NCBI RefSeq assembly: GCF_026241255.1
Contig: NZ_JAPHNC010000004.1
Location: forward strand, 62,001-126,000
Source of the DNA: Helicobacter sp. MIT 21-1697
Lineage (GTDB): Bacteria; Campylobacterota; Campylobacteria; Campylobacterales; Helicobacteraceae
Direction: 5' to 3'
DNA: 64,000 nt
This document shows positions 28,865 to 37,758 of the stretch, in pieces. The first letter of the stretch is position 1. Each line of letters begins with the position of its first letter. The notes under the pieces were generated by a model. That model had not been told where the DNA came from and ran no database searches. It saw nothing but the letters and a program-made list of their open reading frames with translations. A program made the translations under genes and the position numbers.

Positions 28865-30073
28865 ATGGCAGCAATTAAAAAAGTCGTTTTGGCATATAGT
28901 GGCGGGCTTGATACAAGTGTGATTTTAAAATGGCTTGGAGATAATTATCATTGTGAGGTTGTAACTTTCACAGCTGATATTGGACAAGGCGAAGAAGTTG
29001 AACCTGCGCGAGAAAAAGCTTTAAAACTTGGGATAAAAAGTGAAAATATCTTTATTGAAGACTTGAGAGAGGAGTTTATCAAAGATTTTGTTTTTCCTAT
29101 GTTTCGTGCAAACACTATTTATGAGGGCGAATATTTGCTTGGCACAAGCATAGCGCGCCCTCTTATTGCAAAAAGGCTTGTTGAGATTGCCTCAAAGGTA
29201 GGTGCAGATGCGATAGCACACGGCGCGACAGGAAAAGGCAATGACCAAGTGCGCTTTGAGCTTGGCGCGTATGCACTTAATCCTCATATAAAAGTTATCG
29301 CTCCTTGGCGCGAATGGGACTTAAACAGCCGAGAGAAGCTCCTAGCTTATGCAGAATCTGCAGGGATTGCTATTGAGAAAAAGCAAAATAAATCGCCTTA
29401 TTCAATGGACGCAAATTTATTGCATATCAGCTATGAGGGGCAGATTCTAGAAGACCCAAATGTTCAGCCAGAAGAGGATATGTGGCGTTGGAGTGTTTCG
29501 CCTTTAAATGCGCCAGATAAGCCAGAATCTATTAGCATTGAGTTTAAAAATGGTGATGGTGTCGGCATTAATGGTGTGAAACTTAGTCCTGCACGTTTTT
29601 GGGAGAAACTTAATGAGTTAGGAGGCAAACACGGCATTGGACGCCTTGATTTGGTAGAAAATCGCTATGTGGGTATGAAATCACGTGGTTGCTATGAAAC
29701 GCCCGGTGGCACGATATATTTAAAAGCTCATCGTGCAATAGAATCTCTTTGCCTTGATAGAGAAGAGGCACATTTAAAAGATTCTATAATGCCAAAGTAT
29801 GCGGAGCTTATTTATAACGGCTATTGGTTTAGTCCAGAACGCGAGGCACTGCAAGCACTCATTGATAAGACACAGCAAAGAGTAAGTGGCATAGTGCGTC
29901 TTGAACTCTATAAGGGAAATGTGATTGTCATAGGGAGAGAATCTAAAAATTCTTTATTTAATGCAGCATACAGCACTTTTGAGGAAGATAGTGTGTATAA
30001 TCAAAAAGATGCAGCAGGGTTTATCAAACTCAATGCTTTGCGTTTTATTATTGCAGGAATTGCGCGTAAATGA
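28865..30073 (+). CDS. argG: Argininosuccinate synthase
   Basis: ATP-dependent joining of citrulline and aspartate in arginine synthesis. 402 residues from the ATG at 28865, because GGAG lies 6 nt upstream and [18 protein letters not shown] is the expected start; an upstream ATG adds 4 residues. PP-loop [15 protein letters not shown] near 9-23; [41 protein letters not shown]. The ATGA overlap with the next gene suggests they share an mRNA. Confidence 0.96.
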   Translation: MAAIKKVVLAYSGGLDTSVILKWLGDNYHCEVVTFTADIGQGEEVEPAREKALKLGIKSENIFIEDLREEFIKDFVFPMFRANTIYEGEYLLGTSIARPLIAKRLVEIASKVGADAIAHGATGKGNDQVRFELGAYALNPHIKVIAPWREWDLNSREKLLAYAESAGIAIEKKQNKSPYSMDANLLHISYEGQILEDPNVQPEEDMWRWSVSPLNAPDKPESISIEFKNGDGVGINGVKLSPARFWEKLNELGGKHGIGRLDLVENRYVGMKSRGCYETPGGTIYLKAHRAIESLCLDREEAHLKDSIMPKYAELIYNGYWFSPEREALQALIDKTQQRVSGIVRLELYKGNVIVIGRESKNSLFNAAYSTFEEDSVYNQKDAAGFIKLNALRFIIAGIARK

Positions 30074-31584
30074 GGATTGTTCGCGCTTATATCAGTTGCA
30101 TTATATGTTCTCTTTCATTAATGGCACAAACTACACCTTTTGCGCTTGATTCTGATGACATCTCTCAAGTCGCTTCTTTGGCAGGAGCTGATTTTATGCA
30201 ATCTGCATTTGTCAGAGATTCTAAAGGCGAGAAACAAAGGGTTTTAAGTATTTCAGATTTTAATAATTTAAGTGATTTTGACATTGATATACAGCTTTTA
30301 GCGCGTGAATTGGTGGTAGATATGCTGGATTCTAAACAATTTACATTGAGTGCCGCTATCGCGGGGAATGCTTTTAATGCAGACCCGATGTTAGATAAAA
30401 TTCGCACTATGCGTAATAATGAGGAATTTAGAGATATTATTCCCAAGGGAAGCTTGATTACGCCTAGATATTCCTTAAGTGCAAGGATTACAAATGACAT
30501 TACCACGCAGGGTAAGCTTAATATTGTAAGCTATCACTTTATTTTTAGCATTGTCAATCTTGAGAGTGGCTTGGTAGAGTGGGATTATATTGAGCATATC
30601 AAAAAAAGCTCTAAAGAAAGTCTCCCTCATCTGGAGAGAGAATCTCCTCAAGGGAGAATGTGTCGTGCAAGTGGGGCAGGAGCAAAAGAAGCAAAAGTAG
30701 CGTGTGAAATTGCCATAAGCGAGATTTGGCTAGGCATTTTTGAGAGTATTCCGCAGCATAAGAAAGAGCTTTTGCATTCTTATGCGTTGAAAGCTTGTGA
30801 GTTGGATTCTGCCTTTGGTTGTCGTGCTTTGGGGGCAAGTTATAAATTTGCAAAGCAAGATTTAGCTCAAGCAAAGAAGTATTATCAAAAGTCTTGTGAT
30901 GGTAAAGATGGTGGGGGGTGCTATAATCTTTCAATTTTGTATGAACACGCACAAGGCAGCTCACAAGATATTGCTTTGGCAAAGGAATACGCACATTTAG
31001 CGTGCGAATATGGCTTTAAAGCAGGCTGTGAGAATCTCCAAGCCTTAGCGCAATATAATCAAAATGAGGAGCTTGATAAATATGGCACAATGTATAAAAG
31101 AGATTGCGAAAATGGTTTAGGTATAGCTTGTGGAAACTTATCATCTTATTATTATCACGGATTAGGCGGAGCAAATAAGAATCACACACAAGCGAGAATC
31201 CTTTTGCAAAAGGGTTGTGAGCTCAAAGATACAAATAGTTGTTATCAGCTAGGTTTATGGGAAATGCAAGGACTTGGTGGAGCACTCAAAGATGCAAATA
31301 ACGCACTAAAGCATATTACTTTTGCGTGTGAGGGTAATGTAGCAAAGAATTGCAAAGCGGTGGCAAGTCTTGATAAAGACAAACAATCTCTTTATAAATG
31401 CGAAAATAACGCAAAAAATATCGCAAATGCTGCGTGTTTAAGCGCAGGAGGCATATACGAGCACGGCTTTGATAGTATAAAAAGTGAGAGCGCATTAGCT
31501 TTGAAGTATTATAAAAAAGCTTGTGATGGCGGATTGGATAATGGTTGCACATCGTATAAAAATGTGCAACAAAAAGTGAAATAA
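30070..31584 (+). CDS. Exported LpoB-like / Sel1-repeat fusion protein
   Basis: 504 residues. A signal peptide (about 20 residues, ending ...SLMAQ) is followed at about 30-165 by a stretch that reads like the PBP-activator LpoB fold: [73 protein letters not shown]. From about 235 on there are at least seven Sel1-like repeats with paired cysteines seven residues apart ([50 protein letters not shown]), as in Helicobacter HcpA-type proteins. Between them is a Ser/Ala/Gly-rich linker. Hcp proteins bind peptidoglycan-like molecules, so a cell-wall role is suggested. The fusion is unusual. Confidence 0.8.
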   Translation: MRIVRAYISCIICSLSLMAQTTPFALDSDDISQVASLAGADFMQSAFVRDSKGEKQRVLSISDFNNLSDFDIDIQLLARELVVDMLDSKQFTLSAAIAGNAFNADPMLDKIRTMRNNEEFRDIIPKGSLITPRYSLSARITNDITTQGKLNIVSYHFIFSIVNLESGLVEWDYIEHIKKSSKESLPHLERESPQGRMCRASGAGAKEAKVACEIAISEIWLGIFESIPQHKKELLHSYALKACELDSAFGCRALGASYKFAKQDLAQAKKYYQKSCDGKDGGGCYNLSILYEHAQGSSQDIALAKEYAHLACEYGFKAGCENLQALAQYNQNEELDKYGTMYKRDCENGLGIACGNLSSYYYHGLGGANKNHTQARILLQKGCELKDTNSCYQLGLWEMQGLGGALKDANNALKHITFACEGNVAKNCKAVASLDKDKQSLYKCENNAKNIANAACLSAGGIYEHGFDSIKSESALALKYYKKACDGGLDNGCTSYKNVQQKVK

Positions 31585-31664
31585 GCAAATCTCCGCCTTT
31601 TAAAGCGCATTGTAAAGTTTGGCATTATACAATATGGCTTTTGATTTCAAAATGGGAGCAATAT

Positions 31665-32480
31665 ATGGCGCAAGTTATTACAATCACTTCGGGCAAAGGT
31701 GGTGTGGGGAAATCTACCGCAACTGCAAATCTTGCTGTGGGTTTGGCTATGGAGCTAGAATCTAGTGGCAAGAAAGTTGTAGCGATAGATTTTGATATTG
31801 GTTTGCGCAACCTTGATATGCTCCTTGGGCTAGAAAATCGTATCGTATATGATGTCATTGATGTAATGGAGGGTAAATGCAATCTCGCCCAAGCTCTCAT
31901 CAATCATAAAAAAACGAAAAACCTTTTCTTTCTCCCAGCATCACAAACAAAAGATAAAACAATCCTTGATAAAGATAAAGTGGGTGCGCTCATTAATGAG
32001 CTCAAAAATGGATTTGACTATATCCTTATAGATTCTCCAGCAGGGATTGAGAGTGGCTTTGAGCACGCGATATTGTGGGCGGATAGAGCGCTTATTGTTG
32101 TTACGCCAGAAGTGAGTTCGGTGCGTGATAGTGATAGGGTGATTGGCATTATTGATGCAAAAAGCCATAAAGCGCAGCAAAATGAAGAAGTCCAAAAGCA
32201 TATCATCATCAATCGCATTAAGCCAGAGCTTGTGAAAAAGGGCGAAATGCTTTCAACTGATGATGTGCTTAATATCCTTGCATTACCGCTTATTGGGCTT
32301 ATCCCAGAGGATAGTAAGATTGTGAGTGCGACAAATTCTGGTGAGCCTGTGATTTATACCCAAGCACCAAGTGCAAAAGCTTATGCACGAATTGCTAAGA
32401 GAATCTTAGGGCACGAAGTTGCTTTTGCAACTTTAGAAAGTGAGGGAGTGATGAACACACTCAAAAGGATTTTTAAATGA
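31665..32480 (+). CDS. minD: Septum site-determining ATPase MinD
   Basis: Membrane-cycling ATPase that places the division site with MinC and MinE. 271 residues from the ATG at 31665, with GGGAG 6 nt upstream; the frame extends further but [17 protein letters not shown] is the conserved start. Deviant Walker [10 protein letters not shown] at residues 10-18; switch and Walker [16 protein letters not shown]-terminal amphipathic membrane helix [10 protein letters not shown]. Overlaps minE by 4 bp. No minC in the window. Confidence 0.97.
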   Translation: MAQVITITSGKGGVGKSTATANLAVGLAMELESSGKKVVAIDFDIGLRNLDMLLGLENRIVYDVIDVMEGKCNLAQALINHKKTKNLFFLPASQTKDKTILDKDKVGALINELKNGFDYILIDSPAGIESGFEHAILWADRALIVVTPEVSSVRDSDRVIGIIDAKSHKAQQNEEVQKHIIINRIKPELVKKGEMLSTDDVLNILALPLIGLIPEDSKIVSATNSGEPVIYTQAPSAKAYARIAKRILGHEVAFATLESEGVMNTLKRIFK

Positions 32481-32713
32481 GCTTTCTTAATATATTTGGG
32501 CATAGCTCACAAAAAAGCGCGACTTTAGCAAAAGAGCGTCTTAAGCTTGTTTTGGCACACGAACGAACAGCAAATATTCCCTATCTTGAAGATATGCAAA
32601 AGGAGATTCTCCAAGTTGTGCAAAAATATACGCGCTCAAGCAAAATTGAATTTAGCACAAACAGCAACCAAAATATTAACACCCTTGAGGTAGAAATCAC
32701 ATTAGGAAACTAA
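32477..32713 (+). CDS. minE: Cell division topological specificity factor MinE
   Basis: Stimulates MinD ATPase and restricts MinCD to the poles. 78 residues, a normal length. N-terminal membrane segment [11 protein letters not shown]; anti-MinCD helix [18 protein letters not shown]-terminal beta-strands [10 protein letters not shown] and [12 protein letters not shown] overlap with minD. The stop codon abuts the next gene's GTG. Confidence 0.95.
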   Translation: MSFLNIFGHSSQKSATLAKERLKLVLAHERTANIPYLEDMQKEILQVVQKYTRSSKIEFSTNSNQNINTLEVEITLGN

Positions 32714-33712
32714 GTGATAATGCGTATTTGGTTTTTTGTGCTTTTATGTGTGTGTCATATAAATGTATGGGCAGATTCTATTCTCACTTTCTTACAGGAT
32801 ACATCAGCACCTACGCAGAGTGCAGAGCAGTACATTTCAATACAGCACCCCATTATACAAGGTTTTAATAAAGCATTTTCACAGATTCATTCAGATAATT
32901 TTATCAACCTTGATTCTCAAGCAAACTCTTTAGATGCTCCCCCTCCAAAACAGCAAGATTCTCAATCTCTAAGCACACCATCTCCTGCACCGCAAAGTGT
33001 TACAAAGCCAAAGGTGTTGCTTATTATGGACGATCTTTCTACGCTTGCGCAAATAAGGCATTTAGAATATCTCAAGCTCAATATCACACCCTCTATTTTT
33101 CCAAAGACAAAGCATAATCCCTCTACTCCACATCTCGCACAACGCGTACTTAAAAATGGCAAAAGTTTTATGATTCACCTCCCACTTGAAGCCCAACATT
33201 TTATACAAAAAGAGTTAGAGCCCATAAAAATGGGTGCAAGTAGAGAATCTATTAAGCAAGATATTTTGGCGATTAAAAATGACTTTCCACAGCTTGTGTA
33301 TCTCAACAACCATACAGGGAGTAAATTTACCCAAAGTAAAGCCGATATGATAAATCTTTTAAGCGTATTTGATGAATTGGGATTAAAGTTTATTGATAGT
33401 GTTACAACTTCACACCCTGCAAGTGAAAGTATCGCTAGAGAGCAAAAGCGGCTTATTATGGCGCGTGATATTTTTTTGGATAATCAAAGTGATGTTGCCT
33501 ATACCAAAGCCCAGCTTAAATCTTTGATGAAAAAAGCGCAAAAAAAAGGCTATGCGATTGCCATTTGCCACCCTCACCCAACGACTTTTAGAGCATTAGC
33601 ACAAATGAGAGACGAGATTAATGCTACTTTGGAGCTTATTTCGCCTCAAGAGTTAGAATCTTATCTCCTCGCGCATACCACATATTATGTGCGCTCGCCA
33701 TTTACGCCATAA
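32714..33712 (+). CDS. Exported divergent polysaccharide deacetylase (YibQ/DUF610)
   Basis: 332 residues. GTG at 32714 was chosen because AGGA lies 6 nt upstream; an ATG at 32720 is the alternative. Signal peptide with cleavage after VWA near residue 20. After a proline- and serine-rich linker (about 75-95) the deacetylase fold begins at KPKVLLIMDDLSTLAQI near residue 97, with SFMIHLPLEAQ, YLNNHTGSKFT near 197, FIDSVTTSHPAS and AIAICHPHPTTF. The Asp and His residues are those of NodB-like catalytic sites. It probably acts on envelope polysaccharide in the periplasm. Confidence 0.87.
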   Translation: MIMRIWFFVLLCVCHINVWADSILTFLQDTSAPTQSAEQYISIQHPIIQGFNKAFSQIHSDNFINLDSQANSLDAPPPKQQDSQSLSTPSPAPQSVTKPKVLLIMDDLSTLAQIRHLEYLKLNITPSIFPKTKHNPSTPHLAQRVLKNGKSFMIHLPLEAQHFIQKELEPIKMGASRESIKQDILAIKNDFPQLVYLNNHTGSKFTQSKADMINLLSVFDELGLKFIDSVTTSHPASESIAREQKRLIMARDIFLDNQSDVAYTKAQLKSLMKKAQKKGYAIAICHPHPTTFRALAQMRDEINATLELISPQELESYLLAHTTYYVRSPFTP

Positions 33713-33722
33713 AGTGTGCATA

Positions 33723-34523
33723 ATGATTGCCGATATTGCACCTCTTGAGAATTTGCCCAAAGCCTTTGAAATCCTCACAAATCCGCCACAAAAGCTTTTT
33801 TATCGTGGAAAAAATGCAGCAATTTCTACTTTGCTTGAGTGTGAGCATAAAATCGCCATTGTTGGCACACGCAAACCTAATCCTTATACAAAATCCTTTG
33901 TCGCCACACTTGCGAATAAAATTGCGCATAATAATGGTGTGGTAGTAAGTGGTGGGGCTTTGGGTGTAGATATTATCGCTCATACTCACGCTTATCCGCG
34001 CACGATTATGTTTTCTCCGGCGAGTTTAGAGATACTCTATCCTAAGAGTAATGCAGATATGATTAGCAAAATGATGCAAGAGTGCCTTGTTTTGAGTGAG
34101 TATGAAAAGGAGTATATGCCCCATAAGTATAGCTTTTTGGAACGAAATCGCCTTGTCATTGCTTTAAGTGATAAGGTGATTATCCCTCAAGCTGACAAGC
34201 AAAGTGGCTCAATGCAGAGTGCGCGCATTGCTTTGGAGTTGGGAAAACCTCTTTTTGTGCTACCTCATCGCGTAGGTGAGAGTGAGGGCACAAATGCTTT
34301 ACTTGCTTCAGGGGAGGCACAGGCTATTTATGATGTGAATGCTTTTATAGAATCTATTTTTGGAGCACAGAGTATAATAAGAGACGAGGATGATGAGATT
34401 TTGCGTTTTTGTGCAAACAATCCAAGCTTTGAGGAAGCTTATGAGCGCTTTGGTGCAAAGATATATGAATACGAGCTTGAGGGAAAAATCATTAGAGAAT
34501 CTAGCTTTATACGCGTGCCATAA
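33723..34523 (+). CDS. dprA: DNA processing protein DprA
   Basis: Binds incoming single-stranded DNA and loads RecA during natural transformation. 266 residues from the ATG at 33723, matching H. pylori DprA in length; an ATG 36 bp upstream overlaps the preceding gene and is less likely. Rossmann core: KIAIVGTRKPNPYTKSF, VVSGGALGVDIIAH, IMFSPASLEILYP, FLERNRLVIALSD, IPQADKQSGSMQSA. The C-terminal winged-helix part is SFEEAYERFGAKIYEYELEG. Inside the minDE-dprA-ruvX block also found in H. pylori. Confidence 0.95.
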   Translation: MIADIAPLENLPKAFEILTNPPQKLFYRGKNAAISTLLECEHKIAIVGTRKPNPYTKSFVATLANKIAHNNGVVVSGGALGVDIIAHTHAYPRTIMFSPASLEILYPKSNADMISKMMQECLVLSEYEKEYMPHKYSFLERNRLVIALSDKVIIPQADKQSGSMQSARIALELGKPLFVLPHRVGESEGTNALLASGEAQAIYDVNAFIESIFGAQSIIRDEDDEILRFCANNPSFEEAYERFGAKIYEYELEGKIIRESSFIRVP

Positions 34524-34582
34524 ATGAATATTTACTAAAGAATGCCACAATCACAACTTTAAATTTATTTCAAAGGAAACTT

Positions 34583-34924
34583 ATGACTGATTTAGATTTG
34601 CAAAACAAACTTGAAGAGAATGCTCAGAAACTTAATGCCGCATTTGAACAAAATGCTTCTTTAATTGCTTATATTTTCGCATTTTTTGCTACTTTTGTGC
34701 CATTGCTTGGCACATATATCGTGCGCAAGGATTTTGCTAAAGAGAGTATCAATAAGGCTTCAGGAGTAGCATTGCTTCAAGCTTTACTTTTATTCATATT
34801 TGCACTTATACCTTTTCTTGGGTGGTTTATACTTATACCCATTGCTGGGGTTATCTTTGCAGTGCTCAATATCCTCGCTGTGATGAAGGCTTACAAATCA
34901 GATAGTGTCAAAAAAAGCAAATAA
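34583..34924 (+). CDS. Small membrane protein, DUF4870-like
   Basis: 113 residues. An N-terminal helical part (LQNKLEENAQKLNAAFEQ) is followed by about three membrane helices: IAYIFAFFATFVPLLGTYIV; VALLQALLLFIFALIPFLGW; LIPIAGVIFAVLNILAVMKAY. The KASGVALLQALLLF to FLGWFILIP pattern resembles DUF4870 proteins. AAAGGAAAC precedes the ATG. Its stop overlaps the ruvX start (TAATG). Function unknown. Confidence 0.75.
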   Translation: MTDLDLQNKLEENAQKLNAAFEQNASLIAYIFAFFATFVPLLGTYIVRKDFAKESINKASGVALLQALLLFIFALIPFLGWFILIPIAGVIFAVLNILAVMKAYKSDSVKKSK

Positions 34925-35340
34925 TGACACATAACATTCTTGCGTGTGATGTGGGGCTGAAGCGTATTGGCTTAGCCACACTGACACAAGGCATTATCCT
35001 CCCTCTCACTCCTATTATTCGTAGTAATCGCAATCAAGCCGCAAAAGAGCTTACCAATGTCCTCAAAGAGCGTGATATACACATACTTGTCGTGGGAATG
35101 CCAAGTGGTGGAGAGGCGGCACATAGTGATATGCAAAAGCGTATTTCTCATTTTATTGCGCTTCTTGACTTTGAAGGTGAGATGTGCTTTGTCAATGAAG
35201 ACTATACAAGCTCCAATGCTTTAGAATCTCTCTCGTATATGAAAAGACAAAATCGTGCTAAAGCCCAAAAAGATGGGCGCATAGATTCTCTAAGTGCGTG
35301 TGAAATCCTGCAACGATATATGCAATCGCATAATATTTAG
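34924..35340 (+). CDS. ruvX: Putative Holliday junction resolvase RuvX/YqgF
   Basis: RNase H-like nuclease; known family roles are 5' processing of pre-16S rRNA or junction resolution. 138 residues. First Asp in LACDVGLKRIGLA near residue 6-18; VVGMPSGGE; FVNEDYTSSNA with the conserved Glu-Asp; and the last Asp in GRIDSLSACEIL. Last gene of the minD block; the phase-variable island starts about 90 bp beyond it. Confidence 0.93.
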   Translation: MTHNILACDVGLKRIGLATLTQGIILPLTPIIRSNRNQAAKELTNVLKERDIHILVVGMPSGGEAAHSDMQKRISHFIALLDFEGEMCFVNEDYTSSNALESLSYMKRQNRAKAQKDGRIDSLSACEILQRYMQSHNI

Positions 35341-35395
35341 AATCTCAAGCGATTAGAGATGCTCAAATACTTTCTTTCATACATATTCTCTTTTT

Positions 35396-35519
35396 CCCTC
35401 AAATCTCACTTCAATTTCAGCAATATTTAAGCGGGGGGGGGGGGTATAATTCTCCCTTTTATTGCAAAAAAATAAAAAGGAGAATATATGCAAGAAGAAA
35501 ATGGACAACTTCAGGCGTC
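35396..35519 (+). repeat. Direct repeat: promoter, leader and start of TM2 gene, copy 1
   Basis: CCCTCAAATCTCACTTCAAT through the G-tract, TATAAT, leader, ribosome site and the first ten codons (MQEENGQLQ). It is nearly identical to 37185-37307, differing by a few bases. Copies this close can recombine. Confidence 0.8.
35433..35450 (+). promoter_or_regulatory. Phase-variable promoter A: G12 tract abutting TATAAT
   Basis: Twelve G (35433-35444) directly followed by TATAAT (35445-35450). Transcription should start near 35457, 31 bp before the start codon. Length changes in the tract would alter spacing between the -10 and upstream promoter contacts, so expression should switch. It lies in a 100-bp block repeated almost exactly at promoter B. 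Confidence 0.85.
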
Positions 35520-35892
35520 AATAATAAGTGGGAATTGGGAGGGTAAAGTCTCTAAAGATTCTTTAATGTTATTACAAGGGAGATTAGCTCAAGTTACAAA
35601 TGAAAACGCAATAGCGTCCTTTGGACTTATCCAACTTAAAAGCCCTGTGGTAGGATTAATTTTAGGTTTGCTTTTTGGTGGATTGGGTGTAGATAGATTC
35701 TATAAGGGTGATATGGGGCTTGGAGCACTTAAGTTAATTGTTTTTATCATTGGTTTTGCTTTATCATTCTTAATTATTCCTCCTATTTTTCCTTGTATTT
35801 GGATATTGCTTGATTTTTTTCTCGTGTATAGAGGTATAAGAAAAGATAATTTTGAGAAAATAAATAAGCAATTATTGCTTTCAGGCGTATGA
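35488..35892 (+). CDS. TM2-domain membrane protein, module 1
   Basis: 134 residues. A polar N-terminal half (MQEENGQLQ, VSKDSLMLLQGRLAQV) precedes a TM2 domain: SPVVGLILGLLFGGLGVDRFYKGD forms the first helix with the family LGxxGxDRFYxG turn, followed by ALKLIVFIIGFALSFLII and IWILLDFFLVYRGI. AAGGAG lies 5 nt before the ATG. The paralogue at 37277 shares the N-terminus and the TM2 core. TM2 proteins are small inner-membrane proteins with no agreed function. Predicted to be phase-variable. Confidence 0.85.
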   Translation: MQEENGQLQASIISGNWEGKVSKDSLMLLQGRLAQVTNENAIASFGLIQLKSPVVGLILGLLFGGLGVDRFYKGDMGLGALKLIVFIIGFALSFLIIPPIFPCIWILLDFFLVYRGIRKDNFEKINKQLLLSGV

Positions 35893-35921
35893 GAATATTG
35901 ATTATTGCATAAGGGGGCAAA

Positions 35922-36716
35922 ATGAAAAGATTGATTGTGAGCATAGCCTTGATAATAGGGATAGTAAATGCAGAGGTTGAAAATGAAGTGCCTTTGGTTC
36001 TTTCTTTTGAGGAGATACATTTACCAAAGGCAGCACAGGAATTTAACAATGCAAAAGTTAAGCTTATCAAAGCCAAGACAGATGAAGAGCAATGGAGCAA
36101 TACAATGAAGCAGAGATATGAAACAAGAAGGTGCTCTGCTGCAGAACATTGCATAGATTTTGGAAAATATCTTGGTTTTTATGATAAATACGATACATAT
36201 GAGTATTTTCGATGGGCTGATGCTAAGGAAAATGGTGAAAATTTTAAAATATCTCCGCAGAAAAAAGCAAAATTTGAATCACTTAAAAAAGCTATAGGGC
36301 AGCTACATACAGATAGAGAAAAATTGAGAAAATTACAATCACTAGAAGAACTTGCAAAAAGAGAGCTTGCCAAAGCGGAATATTATAAGAGTATAGCACA
36401 AATCAAACAAGACGATGAGATTAAGGCACAGGAGAAATATGATAAGACAATTTTGCTTTTGAAAAATTATGAGAGTGCTAAGAACAAATACCTTAAAGAT
36501 GAAAAAGAACACGAAATAATTAAGGCACGCAAAAATAAACTAGAAAAAGAGCTTAAGCAAGTAAATAAGGAGTTTGATAGAGCAAAGTATAACAAACTAG
36601 AGGCAGAGTTAGAGAATCTACGAGAGGAGTCAAGCTATGGTGTGTCTTCCTCTAGTGTAGATGAGGCATATCAAAAATTTGAAAATGCACTAGATAAATT
36701 GATAGGTGAGCTTTAA
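35922..36716 (+). CDS. Exported coiled-coil protein, module 1
   Basis: 264 residues. Signal peptide MKRLIVSIALIIGIVNA (cleavage near residue 17). The mature protein has a Cys pair (ETRRCSAAEHCIDF near 67-77) and then long charged coiled coil from about 115 to 235 (SLKKAIGQLHTDREKLRKL, NKLEKELKQVNKEFD, KLEAELENLREE). It ends FENALDKLIGEL; that C-terminal end has a 42-bp copy at 38948-38989. Downstream of the TM2 gene by 29 bp, so it is in the promoter A transcript. Probably a periplasmic structural protein; family unknown. Confidence 0.75.
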   Translation: MKRLIVSIALIIGIVNAEVENEVPLVLSFEEIHLPKAAQEFNNAKVKLIKAKTDEEQWSNTMKQRYETRRCSAAEHCIDFGKYLGFYDKYDTYEYFRWADAKENGENFKISPQKKAKFESLKKAIGQLHTDREKLRKLQSLEELAKRELAKAEYYKSIAQIKQDDEIKAQEKYDKTILLLKNYESAKNKYLKDEKEHEIIKARKNKLEKELKQVNKEFDRAKYNKLEAELENLREESSYGVSSSSVDEAYQKFENALDKLIGEL

Positions 36717-36723
36717 TTTGTGA

Positions 36724-36729
36724 TATAAT
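36724..36729 (+). promoter_or_regulatory. -10 box placed for a leaderless transcript, copy 1
   Basis: TATAAT ending 6 bases before the ATG at 36736, so transcription is expected at or next to the A of the start codon. No Shine-Dalgarno sequence is present. The arrangement is repeated at 38997-39002. Confidence 0.55.
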
Positions 36730-36735
36730 GGCTTT

Positions 36736-36966
36736 ATGAGTAGAAAAGAAAAAATAAAAGTAATGATTGACCTATATAAGACTTTATTACTAAGTTTTAT
36801 AACTGCATTGTTTGGCGTGTTGGGTTATACATTTATCAATTATGACACTTTTACAAACTTTAAAATAGCAATAGTTTCATTCATTGCTATTTTACTTCTT
36901 GTATGTATTGTTTTGTGTTTAATGCTTTTCCTTAGATTAGCAAATAAATTAGAAAAGGAGGATTAA
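36736..36966 (+). CDS. Two-helix membrane protein, 76 residues, module 1
   Basis: Basic N-terminus (MSRKEKIKVMIDLYK), then two membrane helices (LLLSFITALFGVLGYTFI; KIAIVSFIAILLLVCIVLCLMLFL) and a charged end (ANKLEKED). Its paralogue at 39009 has the same length, start (MSRKE) and layout. No ribosome site; a TATAAT six bases upstream suggests leaderless mRNA. Its stop overlaps the start of a 30-residue membrane peptide. The pair resembles holin- or toxin-like small membrane units in form only. Confidence 0.7.
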   Translation: MSRKEKIKVMIDLYKTLLLSFITALFGVLGYTFINYDTFTNFKIAIVSFIAILLLVCIVLCLMLFLRLANKLEKED

Positions 36967-37058
36967 TGATAGCCTTAATAATAACTTTGATTTGTTTTGT
37001 TAGTGCTTGTGGAGCTATTATGCTAACACTTTTAAAATTGCAAGATGGGTTAGAATAA
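36966..37058 (+). CDS. Small membrane peptide, 30 residues, module 1
   Basis: Overlaps the previous stop as TAATG, so translation is probably coupled. One hydrophobic helix, MIALIITLICFVSACGAIML, then a short polar tail LKLQDGLE. The paralogue at 39236 has the same position and form (LICLVGCFIYL). Its conservation as a second cistron in both modules is the main evidence that it is real. Confidence 0.6.
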   Translation: MIALIITLICFVSACGAIMLTLLKLQDGLE

Positions 37059-37184
37059 TATCCAAAGACTAGAAACATTTTCTTTCCCTTACTCACTTTG
37101 CGCTACGCATTTACTCAACTCACTTTCTATAACTATCATCTTTCTCGGATTATTGATTATTCTTTCATTCCTCTAGAATCTTGC

Positions 37185-37307
37185 CCCTCAAATCTCACTT
37201 CAATTTCAGCAATATTTAAGCGGGGGGGGGGGGTATAATTCTCCTTTTTATTGCAAAAAAATAAAAAGGAGAATAAATGCAAGAAGAAAATGGACAACTT
37301 CAGGAAC
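37185..37307 (+). repeat. Direct repeat: promoter, leader and start of TM2 gene, copy 2
   Basis: Second copy of the repeat at 35396-35519. It includes the G12 tract, TATAAT, leader, AAGGAG and the first codons of the TM2 gene. Confidence 0.8.
37222..37239 (+). promoter_or_regulatory. Phase-variable promoter B: G12 tract abutting TATAAT
   Basis: Twelve G (37222-37233) then TATAAT (37234-37239), with the same flanking sequence as promoter A (CAATATTTAAGC upstream). Drives module 2. Confidence 0.85.
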
Positions 37308-37657
37308 AACAAGCACAAATCGTTGGTGCAAAATGGCGGGGCAAGGTCCCAAAAAATCATTTGGAATTACTCCAAGGGAGATTGGCTCAAATTACAGATG
37401 AGAAAAAAATCGCTTCTCTAGGGCTCATTGAACTCAAAAGCCCTGTGGTAGGATTGATTTTAGGTTTGCTTTTTGGTGGATTGGGTGTAGATAGATTCTA
37501 TAAAGGTGATACTGGACTTGCAATCGGTAAGTTTTTATCGTGTTTTATTATTGTTGGATTCTTTTGGACGATTATTGATTGGTTCTTAGTATGGAAAGGC
37601 ATTAAGAAAGATAACTTTGAGAAAATCAATAATCAACTGCTGCTCTCTGGAGTGTAG
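37277..37657 (+). CDS. TM2-domain membrane protein, module 2
   Basis: 126 residues, paralogue of the protein at 35488. Shared start MQEENGQLQ and shared core KSPVVGLILGLLFGGLGVDR with the DRFYKGD turn. The second part differs (LAIGKFLSCFIIVGFFWTII), and both end LLLSGV. AAGGAG precedes the ATG by 5 nt. A TTGGCTT/AAGCCAA stem (37661-37686) follows the stop and may attenuate reading into the lipoprotein genes. Confidence 0.85.
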   Translation: MQEENGQLQEQQAQIVGAKWRGKVPKNHLELLQGRLAQITDEKKIASLGLIELKSPVVGLILGLLFGGLGVDRFYKGDTGLAIGKFLSCFIIVGFFWTIIDWFLVWKGIKKDNFEKINNQLLLSGV

Positions 37658-37758
37658 AGATTGGCTTAAGGTTTAAATAAAGCCAAGAGAGCAAAGGCTT
37701 TTGAATCTCTTGTGTATGAGGGATATGTGCAGTAAATATAGCACAGAAAGAGGGGGAG

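Noticed and set aside
36736-37058. Holin/antiholin or toxin assignment for the 76- and 30-residue membrane pair
   Set aside because: Size and topology fit, but no phage genes are nearby and no sequence signature supports it.
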